Assembly: GCA_028565635.1 (NCBI GenBank)
Contig: JAOXYB010021714.1
Location: forward strand, 1-17,112
DNA from: Phoronis ovalis
Taxonomy: Eukaryota; Phoronida; Phoronidae
Direction: 5' to 3'
DNA length: 17,112 nucleotides
Part shown: positions 1 to 9,900 of the stretch, piece after piece
Position numbering within the stretch: the first letter of the stretch is position 1
How the letters are laid out: each line of letters begins with the position of its first letter
Made by a program: the position numbers and the translations under genes
Notes under the pieces: model-generated
The model's database searches: none
What the model saw: only the letters and a program-made list of their open reading frames with translations
What the model was told of the DNA's origin: nothing

Positions 1-2140
1 AATATATGTTGATTCAACGTATAATAAAAAAACGAAGTAATAAAAGAGACAGGCATGCGCCAACTCATTTTCATCACCTACTGTACTTATAAAACATGTA
101 TGCTTCATATTAATAATATGCAATTCCTTTCGCACAAATAGCCAATTTAAACAGCATACAATGATGATTCTTCGAATCGTCGTTGTCTTGTTTTAATTAT
201 AAAATCTGTCCACCATAAGCACTCTAAGGAATAAGTGACCTATTTATGGGGAATAAACTGTCTTTGATCTAAATATGTCTACACCAGAACCACACAGAGT
301 TTTGTACCAATTAGCCATGCTCTCTCATCACACTCATGCCACACAGGACACATGAATATGGAATAATTGTGAGATAATGTTAAAAAAATTAAATACTTGA
401 CTCCACAGGAACCTATGACCACATTTATAAGATGTTTTACAGAATGACTTGAATGCAGAAGATAAATATAATGCTGTTTAACTATAATTTAGATGTAAAT
501 ATCTTTAATTATTGAAGTTTACATCACTGTGGAATGTCTAACTTTATGATTTCTTCAATATCATGCTAAAATTTGTAGAAGAGGCAAGTTTTTGCAATGT
601 TTATAGACTGATAATGTTATGAAGTTACGAAAAGCAGCATCTTCTAAGCAGGAATATCATGAATGTTAATTTAAGATTCCTTTAAGTTTAGTGGATGTCA
701 TTGAAAACACACTATTGGCTATCAATATAGCATTATATTGTAACTACTACTTGACGTTATTATTAATAAGCGATTTCTTTGAAATTTGGAGAAATTTAAA
801 ATATATTGTATGAAAGTGTGATAAATTGCATTTTTTTAGTAATAATTCTTATTATAGAATGTGATATTCTATTACGATGTTAAATATTCATTTAGAGATA
901 TACTTTGAGAAAGAATAAAATATGTTCTGCCGACCATTGACTCACAAGGCCGACAGGTCATTGTCCCAGCCATCTGTATTTATTTACTTATATCATATAA
1001 TACCTACAGTTTTATTTATAAATTTCTTTTAGATTTATATTTTGCAAATATTTACGTATTTTAAATTAGTTTCAACCATTTCTTTGCTTTAAAATCAACA
1101 AGAAATTATTTCATGGATTTCCTTGAACGACAACAATGACAGCAAAATGTCAAAGGATAAATAAACATGGTTTCTAAAAAATATTGTTTTATGACTGATA
1201 TCTTCCTTCTGATCTTTCCAGTAAAAGGTAGGATCCTAAATATCCTCAGTTTTGTAACAAAACAGTGTATAAGCACAGTTTTACTTCATATCACTTTTTG
1301 AAACTCACTGAGAACATTTTACTTTAATTTGAGGATGTTTACCTTTTATTTTATAATAACATGTTAACAAATGATGCCAGAACCTAATGTGTACAGTTCT
1401 AAAGGATTTGAAAAAGATGTTTCATTCAATAATTTGCAGTGTCTTAATTTGATTAGTTTATTTTTCTGGGCGTTACCTCACCTCAGTTACAAATAAACAA
1501 ATAATTATATGCAATACCATGGGTTCAATGATATGTAGTTACTTTAGAAACATACTGTAATCTTGTAGACTTGGTGACGATGTGTAGTGGACAATTTTGA
1601 ACAGGTCATTGGATTTATGAACAAATTATGATCATGGGCAACTAAAATCTAGTACATAGATAAAAGTTGAGGTGTATTTAATGGCCCACTTTGAAGGTTA
1701 TTGTTTATAGTTCTCTCCTATAGTTTAGTTTGGGAATAAATTATGTAAGTTTCTTAGGTACATGTAAAGAGAAATCATGCTTTGTTAAGTAGCATGTGAG
1801 TCAGGAAATCCGAATATGGACAGAAGATTTATATCTCTGAGATATTATCAAATGTTTAGTTCTTGATTATTTATATACAGTGAGAACTTCAAAGCAGTTC
1901 ATTGAATTTCTATTTTTCACTAATGGAAGATTTTTATTGCTGAATACTAGCTTGTAAGGTTATTGCTAACCAAGCTTAAAGATAATTACTTTAAACACTA
2001 TAAAGCTTAATATATAATAATATAATCAACTGATATTATTCTAGACAATATACACACTACACACTTAGCACACACAGGTTCATGAAAGACGGTATAATAC
2101 AGCTTCAGCAGAAGTCTTAATTTTGTTATGTTCATTGTAG
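1..2140. other. AT-rich noncoding stretch, no gene seen
   Basis: No convincing exon, RNA gene or structured repeat was found on either strand. Open frames are short and stops are dense. If the terminal exon proposed at 2141 is real, this would be the last intron of that plus-strand gene. It ends in a usable acceptor, TTCATTGTAG, at 2131-2140. Confidence 0.6.
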
Positions 2141-2248
2141 GTTAGAGTATTGGTTGGCAAACGGAAAGGTAGTGGAGATGATGGTCGCCAGGTTACAAAA
2201 GAGTGGACAACATTAAGCAAAAGGCTGTTCTTCTTCCCAGGGAAATAA
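2141..2248 (+). CDS. Possible 3'-terminal coding exon of an unidentified plus-strand gene
   Basis: After an acceptor-like sequence ending at 2140, about 108 bases are visibly richer in G and C than their surroundings and stay open to a TAA at 2246-2248. This frame would encode about 35 residues, beginning VRVLVGKRKGSG and ending RLFFFPGK. A second frame, shifted by one base, is also open and encodes about 24 residues beginning LEYWLANGKVVEMM. I cannot say which frame is used. I recognise neither peptide. No upstream exon is visible in the window, so the gene would start to the left. The composition shift and the acceptor are the only support; a chance open stretch or a repeat fragment remains possible. 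Confidence 0.3.
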   Translation, partial: VRVLVGKRKGSGDDGRQVTKEWTTLSKRLFFFPGK

Positions 2249-3461
2249 TGTAATAGCAAGTGAAGTATTCAAGTATGGTGCACATTATTTTATAAGTTGT
2301 ATATTGGCACGCTTATACCTAGACATTTTAGTTTTTATATACCCTGACCAGATACGCCTGCAACTTATTCCCTTGATTTCAAGGCTAAATACCTTTTAGA
2401 ATTTTCTTGTAAACTCATAATTTGTCAATGTGCCTACTCCATGTACTTCTACATTCACCAAGAGATCTTCGCAGAGCTGTTTTGTGTGGGAAGGTAGACA
2501 ACTGCAACAGTTTCTTTCGCGATACTTTGTCAAGTTAAGGCAAGTATTAGCAGCTAATTTTCCATGCAGATGTAATAACAGTAGTTGAAGGTATATCTTG
2601 AGATGCAGATAACTTTATGTATCAAAATTTGGTTATTAATTTGAATATTGTATCTATCGTTGCGTCATGGGAAAAATATCACCTTTGTTCCTCATGTAAT
2701 ATCTATGAACTCTACGGAAGGGACCATAATTTGAAATAATGTGTAAGGCTCAATACTGGAAAAGAATAGTTAACTCACTACAGTATAAAGAACTGCTGGA
2801 AACGGCATCATTCACTTCAATCTGTTCAACCTCAGAATCTGTCAGAATACTGAATGTTTGTTAAAGCTAACTTTTGCATTGAATAATTGCTTCATTAGTT
2901 TCAGATGTGGAATAGTGCTAGAATAGTAGGCTTGATACCAGAGGTTACCAATATTATTTTGGGTTATCAGACCACTTAGGTTGAAATGTAGTATGTTATC
3001 ACTTGGTTGCTGACTATCAAGGAATATTTTACTTTCATGACCAGTGTTACATTTATGTTCAAAAATTACAGTCATTGTGTAGTATTGTACATTCGAAAGT
3101 TATGTATACAAAGTTTGTACAAAGTAGTGATCTCTTTGTGACATAGCAAATTTGGTTGAGGGGATAAGAATGGTAAACAGCAAAGTGACCAGTTACATAA
3201 TGCCTGTTTTTGTTAGTAAGAGTTATTGCTGAAGCATTATCACCTCAGCATTGTAGCTGATACCATGTCACAACTCACTTCTTTGAACTGTATGCAGATC
3301 TTTACTACCCAGTTTGAATAAATCTATTAGTTACTGTTCTGTATTTTCTCATCTGACGTCTGGGCTAAGTCATAATCAATTGCCATTATAATGTTTCAAG
3401 TTAACAAGAAATATCGTTAAACTTTGGCTATGTATGACCTACTTCACTAGCTGCCCCCTTA
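2249..3461. other. Noncoding, possible 3'UTR of the terminal exon
   Basis: There is no coding signal. The first plus-strand AATAAA after the stop at 2248 is at 3318-3323, so a 3'UTR of about 1.1 kb is possible if the exon at 2141-2248 is real. Otherwise this is plain intergenic DNA. Confidence 0.4.
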
Positions 3462-3806
3462 CCTGGGAGGATACTGACCATATTTTTAGACGGGGTTGTG
3501 CAGCCCAAACTCAAAGCATCCACCCATTTTTTGGGAAGTTTGGTCTCAAAAATGGACTCATTTTTAGGGTTTTCTGTCACAAAAAGGACCCATTTTTAAA
3601 GTTTTCTCAGAAAAATTCACCGGAATTGGTAACTTTAAATAAAATCGTGAAAAAGCGACCCATATTAAGGGATTCTATTGAAAAGTGAACCTTTTTTAGA
3701 GACATTTCTGTGAAAAGTGAACCCATTTTACAGGATTTATCGGTGAAAAATTTACCCATTTGGGCAGCACACCCCGTATTCATCATACATGTAAGTACCC
3801 CCCGGG
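3462..3806. mobile_element. MITE-like element with imperfect terminal inverted repeats and internal ~30-bp tandem units
   Basis: The left end (CCTGGGAGGATACTGACC at 3462, then ACGGGGTTGTGCAGCCCAAA around 3490-3510) matches the reverse complement of the right end (CCCGGGGGGTACTTACATG, then ACGGGGTGTGCTGCCCAAA). This gives terminal inverted repeats of roughly 50 bp with mismatches and small gaps. Between them, from about 3550 to 3760, lie five or six degenerate head-to-tail units of about 30-37 bp. Their theme is a CCCATTTT core followed by an AGGATTT-like stretch and GTGAAAA. No transposase is present and I could not define a target-site duplication. The architecture is that of a short non-autonomous repeat. 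The family name is unknown to me. Confidence 0.65.
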
Positions 3807-4890
3807 CCTCCCGTAGTCCACTGTTGTACCTATTTATTGTAAAAGGTGCAATTTGATTGGTCTGTGAATTTGCCAGGGCTGTATGTAGAAGTGAAGAAAT
3901 TATCGTTCTTCTGCTTTTCGAGATGATATACGAAAATAGAACTTGAGATGTCAAACCTAGGTGTTAGATGAGAAGGTATGGAACACTAATTTATTAAGGA
4001 TAAGCTAGACCCTCGTGACTGTTTTAAATAGAAATTCGAGAAACTTTAATCTGTAAAACACTTATTGCACAAACTAAATATTTTCTGTAACTTGAACATT
4101 CAGTCTATGTTATTGATGTATTTCAGACTCGTCAGTACAATACACGAAATTTAATTAGCGTTTAATTAGATGAAATTTAATTAGCAAAAACTTGGTGGAT
4201 CAAAATTTGTGCTAACTAGGTTTTAGAAAAGTAAATAATATTCTAATAATTTGTTTTTGAGCATTTTTAAATCACACCAGTACTTTTGGTAATATAAAAA
4301 ATTTAAGTTTTTGGCCAATAAAAAATTATCATCTTAGTTTAGCTTAGCCTTAAGTCGTGAATTTGCAGTAAAATGAAGAATTGTGTGCTAAACATGTGGT
4401 GTATATCCCCAGGTGTATATATATATCCTTTAACATGTAATGTGTATGGTATGGTACGGTACAGTATCCTTCATTGTTATAATAGCCATAATTTCCATTA
4501 TAATGTAATGTTGAATTTTAATACTTTGTGAAAGTTTTATGTGCTGTACTTTTGAAAGCCTGCCTTGTGATTAATAAGAATGCTATGATATACAAATATT
4601 AAAACTGTTTTCATTATTGTAGAATATTTTTTGACTGTACTTCACTTTAATTTAGACAGTGCACAAATAATATAACAGCCATAAGTTGGTAGATTTTCAG
4701 TTATATATTTCTATATGTCCAAAGAGAAGACCCATGAAAGAATACTAGTGTCCTGATACTAACTACAAATTCAGATAATTTAGCATTTAAGATACACTTC
4801 TTCTTTCATTTCTCCGTCTACCACAATGATACCTCTGTTCACATTACAGGAATTGAAAATGAAAGACCATTACCAGGATATATAGAATAC
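3807..4890. other. AT-rich intergenic stretch
   Basis: No gene was seen. It contains a direct repeat of GAAATTTAATTAGC (listed separately) and a short simple-sequence patch of TA and GGTAT-like units near 4418-4470. Confidence 0.6.
4146..4185. repeat. Short direct repeat GAAATTTAATTAGC, two copies
   Basis: The 14-mer occurs at 4146-4159 and again at 4172-4185, exactly 26 bp apart start to start. A partial copy, TTTAATTAG, lies between them. It is probably a fragment of a simple AT-rich repeat; no function is implied. Confidence 0.6.
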
Positions 4891-4896
4891 TTTATT
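4891..4896 (-). terminator. Candidate poly(A) signal for the minus-strand gene
   Basis: Plus-strand TTTATT reads AATAAA on the minus strand, about 700 bp past the stop codon at 5603-5605. It is the first canonical hexamer that I see. A weaker ATTAAA on the minus strand (plus strand 5218-5223) would give a shorter 3'UTR of about 380 nt. Confidence 0.35.
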
Positions 4897-5020
4897 TCAT
4901 GTTGATTTATAGGGGCACAAATTAAAATGTGCAATTGAAGTTTTACATATTTGAAGGAATGATAAATTTAACTACTGGCTGTGGGTCAGTTACTACACAG
5001 TTGCACTGTTCAAGCATCTC

Positions 5021-5124
5021 TGTCAAGTTGTCAGAATTTTCGAAGGAGAGACTCGATATTTTCAGACAATTTTCTGTTATGTTACAAAGTGTCTGCACTA
5101 CAAGATAAGCCACAACAGGAAGTC
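5021..5124 (+). repeat. Dispersed repeat, copy 1
   Basis: This segment aligns in the same orientation with 16094-16184. In the first 55 bp, beginning TGTCAAGTTG and ending TTTTCAGACAATTTTCT, 46 positions agree. Similarity resumes at CACAACAGG near the far end, with an insertion in this copy. The pair indicates an old interspersed family. This copy lies between the stop codon and the likely poly(A) signal of the minus-strand gene, so it may be part of that gene's 3'UTR in antisense. Confidence 0.7.
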
Positions 5125-5602
5125 ACTGCAAGTCTATATAATCCAAAGAATATACTTGCATATTAGCCAAGACTGTTTTTGTTATATTTCAATTTTGACA
5201 CATAACCAAAAACTATTTTTAATGATATATTGCCCTGAAAGGTACTTCACAAACTTTGGGAAGGGATTTACGTCCTCAGCCATAAAAAGGGGTCTTCTTG
5301 AAAAAACATTTTCTGCAAAAAAACTGTTTTCTTTAGTGTCTGAGGCTACCATGAGTAAATTATAATGGGCCCAGATTGTATTTTGTGATTAAACCTTATA
5401 TCTTAATAAATGTATCAATTTGTAGACTTATAAATTTAGGAAAACATGTTCTAACGCCATTTATGAGTAATATTATAGGAACCTGCTCTTGGTTAAACAT
5501 TTACAGGAAACGTCTGAACTAATACTGCGTAGTATAATTACTTTCATTCTAGATACTGTTTTTGCAATAAGGTTCAAATAATGATGGATGGACCTTTGTG
5601 TT

Positions 5603-6997
5603 CTAGTGGGAATCTAGTGGGGTATCGGGCGGCCATTTTCGATACCATCTAGATGGTTTATTTCCTTCATAATCGGAATCATCTGAGTACCAGTCATCTG
5701 GTTCAGGAGACTGTAAAAGAACATCAACAGGAATTGATTCTGCGTCACTTATACTAATGTCACTGCTCGAATTCCACTCTTCTCCTAACCATACTTCACT
5801 TACTATGCTGGCGGTATCAAAATCATTGGTTTCTATATCTGATTCCTCAGATTCATCGCTAGATACTTGCAATGCTTCATGTTCCGCAAACAATGTTGAT
5901 AATGGGGTTACATATTGATTTTGGAAGCTGTAAGACCGTTCTCCTATTTCTTTTTGCTTCCTTGGTTTTACGTTCTTTACAATTTTGGGCATTTGAAACG
6001 TTGCAGAACCTGTTGACACACTTTCGGATGGTTGGATGGACAGAAGATCAGGAGAAAGATAGTTTAGCTCTCGCTCGTATAGCCTACCAGATGATTGTTT
6101 AGATGTGCTAGATGGTTTTGGTATCGAAACGTGGCACGAATGTGACATAAAAGGTCGTAATTGAGATCCTTGTGTAGATAATGCTGATGTTAGCTTTGTT
6201 GCACTACGGGGTGGGGTTATTTTTCGCCGTTTTGTTTGTGGTCGGTTATGAGAAGCAGACAACGTCACCATTGGAAAAACTCCTTGTGCAGATCCGTGAT
6301 TAGAGAATCTGTGATGATTGCGGAAATGTTTAGCTTTATATTTAGATATATCAGGTGGGGGTGAGGGTGGAGGTGTGACAATTGTTCCATGGTGTTGAAA
6401 CTGAATCCTTTGTTTAGCTGTCATTGGTTTTTTATGAACGCAACGTAAATGGTGCCAACTTTTACTTTGAAACATATTTAACATATCATTATCGATTAAC
6501 GTCGTATATGCTTCACATCGATTTGCTTCTTTTTTTCCTTGTGGAGGTGTCTCGTGTATTCTCTGCAAAATAAGCGGATAATGGGTTTTATAGAAATCGG
6601 TAACCAAATGAGGATGAATCGAGGTTTCTCCAGCTGTTGTTAACTGACAGTCAATCCAACGACGAAGGAAATCATCATTGTTTACCTCATCTTTAATGTA
6701 ATAATTCTGATTTTGACATGGTTTTCGTATTAATGGCGGTTTGCATCCTAGTGCCGCTCTTTTTAGCTTTTCCGCATGTTTTGGAAAGGTGTATAAATTC
6801 CGTAACTTTGACAAGCCGAACCTCAGCTCTTCCACACACAAAGGAAGGTACCGCAACTTTTTTTTCTTTGAATTTGGGTGTCTTTTGTTATTTTCTATTT
6901 TTTTTAAACGTTGCTCAAATAAACATTCTGGTATATGTGGTAGAAGGTCCGGGCGCGTTAGAGGTTTCTTGTCAAGCCAGTCTTGTAAATGAAATTT
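5603..6997 (-). CDS. Exon 3 (terminal, 464 codons plus stop) of the minus-strand gene
   Basis: The frame is open from the acceptor TTTTTTTCAG (complement of 6998-7007) to TAG at 5603-5605. An in-frame stop at 7031-7033 lies just upstream, within the intron. No in-frame ATG begins this open stretch, so it needs an upstream exon, and exon 2 supplies the matching phase 0. Codon use is mixed and CpG is more common than in the flanks. This exon holds most of the protein: KFHLQDWLDKK at the start, the lysine run, the proline stretch, the KRRK motif and the acidic tail ending in DTPLDSH. Confidence 0.85.
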   Translation of the reverse strand, partial: KFHLQDWLDKKPLTRPDLLPHIPECLFEQRLKKIENNKRHPNSKKKKLRYLPLCVEELRFGLSKLRNLYTFPKHAEKLKRAALGCKPPLIRKPCQNQNYYIKDEVNNDDFLRRWIDCQLTTAGETSIHPHLVTDFYKTHYPLILQRIHETPPQGKKEANRCEAYTTLIDNDMLNMFQSKSWHHLRCVHKKPMTAKQRIQFQHHGTIVTPPPSPPPDISKYKAKHFRNHHRFSNHGSAQGVFPMVTLSASHNRPQTKRRKITPPRSATKLTSALSTQGSQLRPFMSHSCHVSIPKPSSTSKQSSGRLYERELNYLSPDLLSIQPSESVSTGSATFQMPKIVKNVKPRKQKEIGERSYSFQNQYVTPLSTLFAEHEALQVSSDESEESDIETNDFDTASIVSEVWLGEEWNSSSDISISDAESIPVDVLLQSPEPDDWYSDDSDYEGNKPSRWYRKWPPDTPLDSH

Positions 6998-9900
6998 CTG
7001 AAAAAAACATTTGCACTGATTTAGATCTACCTACCAATTATGTTTACCTAGCACAATGTACAAACTTAAAGGATAATAAAATATACTGAGTTTAATGAAT
7101 AATATATAAATCGACAGATACACATTATACGAACCAAATTAAAATACAAAGGCACGCTACGTAGCTCAAACTAACACTACCAATTGATACATGAAAACAG
7201 ATCTAACCAATACACTAAAAAGTAACAAAGATATACAATTCTGAAATTGGGCTAAAGTAACCTGGATCAGCAACCGGTATAAAAGTTCGCCCTGGGATGC
7301 TGAATGGGGACACATTTTTTTCTAAATGGCCTCTGATCAGATTATCTTTGGATTCATTAACATTAAGGTAAAACCTTTCCAAAAAGCATATTTTTACATG
7401 TCTATCTCCTCATTTTGATAATGAAAATTAATAAAGAAAGATATAGCCAAATAACAGAGATGGAATTCGTCTCAGTTGAGTCCTTAACTTTTCACAAATA
7501 TGTTGGTATTTAGTCTCAAGTCGATTTATTCTTGAAAACATATACCATAGTTATTACTGCTGTTAGGACCAAACAGTATAATATTTTCAGTTTTTACTGA
7601 TCAAACCATAGAATACTCCATTTTGCAATGTAATTAAAATATAAACTCAGTTAAATCGGAATGATAAGGAAAAGCATAAAATACGGACTTAACCGCTCAT
7701 TTTAGTTAGATAACATCAATATAGTGGCGCCTCTGTTAGTCGATGTGAATAAAAAGAGCGAAAAAATATGGAAAGCCATCAGGTTTATAACTTCAATTTA
7801 TAACTCGTATAAAATGATTTATTATGCGTAATAATAAATAAATTTTGCACGTAATTAATTGACCAATTAGAGAACAGAAAGCAACACATGTGGTTCATTA
7901 TTATTAAATTCAATTTATTACATGTAATTTTTCGATTTATGACGCGTAATAATTCAACCAATCAAAAAGCTGGAATTAATACCCGTAATATATTGATCAA
8001 TCAAAAAAATTATTACATACATTCTAGCACTTGGGAACAGTTTCCAGCCGCCATTACACAAAATATAAAGCTTACAACATATTTTAAAATGATATTTTAC
8101 AGAAATATCCTGGATATGTATTTAAATTACTATTTAAGACAGTTTGAATTTAAAGTTTTCCATTTATGTGCATTAAAGGCCATATTTCATATTTTTGTGC
8201 ATTATTTTGCTGCCCTCTAATATTAGTATCATGTCAGTTTAGTTTGATATTCATATTTGATATGAATTCATGTACTATATAGATGGCATGGCATTATAGA
8301 ATAAAAACAAATAAAGCAAGTCTGCACTCCGCAGTGAATATACGGGGAATATATAGCACAGCTGGTGGGACAGATTATGAAAGAAAGCCTACGGTTGATC
8401 GATTTATTATGCGTATTAATTCCCGCTTTCTGATTGGTTGAATTAGTTATGACCCCGATGGCTTTCCATAAAAAACAGACGTTTGGATTGATCAAGTTGA
8501 TTGGCAGTGCATTTCTCTTATCAAATTAACTGATACTGAAAGAAAACGGTGCCTACCTGTGATGCGTGTAGCTTTCTCTGTGTTTCAGTTTTTAAATCCA
8601 CTTTCTTAGGCTCTGATAACTTGCATATTGTTTTCACTTCTGCATCTGAAACATTTAAATGTTTTTTTGTAAACATAGTATATTCTTAATTTGAGTGACA
8701 GTGGATAGTGTAGCGACAGAACCACCTGCACTTGTTTTCATCAGGGATACCAATGCTGTGATATTAATCCCGGTATCAGTCATTATTCATTTGTATGAAT
8801 ATTTTTAATCTTGCAAAACTACATTCAGCATACCGACATCTTCTTCCTAAGTTGTTTTTGCTGTTGCATTTAGTTTTCACTGCAGATATTATTTCCGTTA
8901 TGTATCATCTTCCTTCTATTAGTAGGCAGATGGACTATAGTTGTGGCGACCTGGTAATAATCTTAAATCGACAATAGCGTATTTTCTTGTTTATATTTTG
9001 TAGAATCTGACTAGTGATTGAATTGACAATTCGTTACAGTCGCCAATAAATGTAATAACTTCGGGTATAAGTTTCATCTATCAAATACTAAATGTATAGC
9101 TGATTGAGTTTATAATCAATATTTCACCAGAATTACGGACTTTTAACACTTGTGACCTATATACTTATTAATATGCACATGTTTTTTACCTATTAATGTG
9201 GAAAGTCAACTTGATAGGTACATTGATTACATTATAATAGTACAATATCTTCGTTAAGTTATACACGTACATAACTATGACAAAAGTTGTATTAAAAGTT
9301 ATCGAAAGTACTTTAGTACCCTTGTTATTACGTGCAAGTAAATTTTATTCTCATGAATAGGTCAAATCATTTTTTTAAACTTGAAAATTTTAAAATAAAG
9401 ACCAGATTTTCAGAAAATGCCATGTTTGTTCTTTACAAAAAGCTCAGTATTCTTTTTAACGTAAGCAATATTTTCGGCTGCAGCTCCCATGGGAGACTAA
9501 AAAAAGCGAGATAGAGAAAATACGGTGGAAGCAATGAATCGTCTACGAAATATCTGGGCAAAAATAACTTGATATTGTCGCTCTTGAAAGCAAATTATCT
9601 GAAAAAGCCAACGTAAATACAACTGGAATTGTTACAAATCAACAAGACACAATAAAAGCAGCAATATAATCTCAGTGTTTAAAATGTTCACAAAATGATT
9701 TATGTTCGTATGAAAATCATATCTTGAGATAATAAAGCAACAAGGACACATCATTCCCGTCACTGAATCCTCATGCTTGCCATGTATTTTATGAAGGTCT
9801 ATATTTAAACAATTTTGCCTTACAAAATACATCACGACTTCTAAGATAGAGCTATACTGTAAATACGGTTCCAAAATACGATAGCGAACATTCGTTTATA

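Noticed and set aside
3434-3954. Open frames of 84 (plus) and 115 (minus) codons
   Set aside because: Both run through the inverted-repeat element with the tandem core and simply translate its repeats.
6718-7089. Plus-strand open frames of 123 and 83 codons
   Set aside because: They are shadows opposite the coding exon 3 of the minus-strand gene.
7888-8495. Open frames at 7888-8220 (plus) and 8268-8495 (minus) whose peptides share a similar NSTNQKAGIN stretch
   Set aside because: The similarity comes from the inverted copies of one repeat module, not from a protein family.
9632-9874. Minus-strand open frame of 80 codons with a CPCC motif
   Set aside because: It begins at TTG, not ATG, has no good splice borders and lies in AT-rich intron; two or three cysteines are not enough for a domain call.
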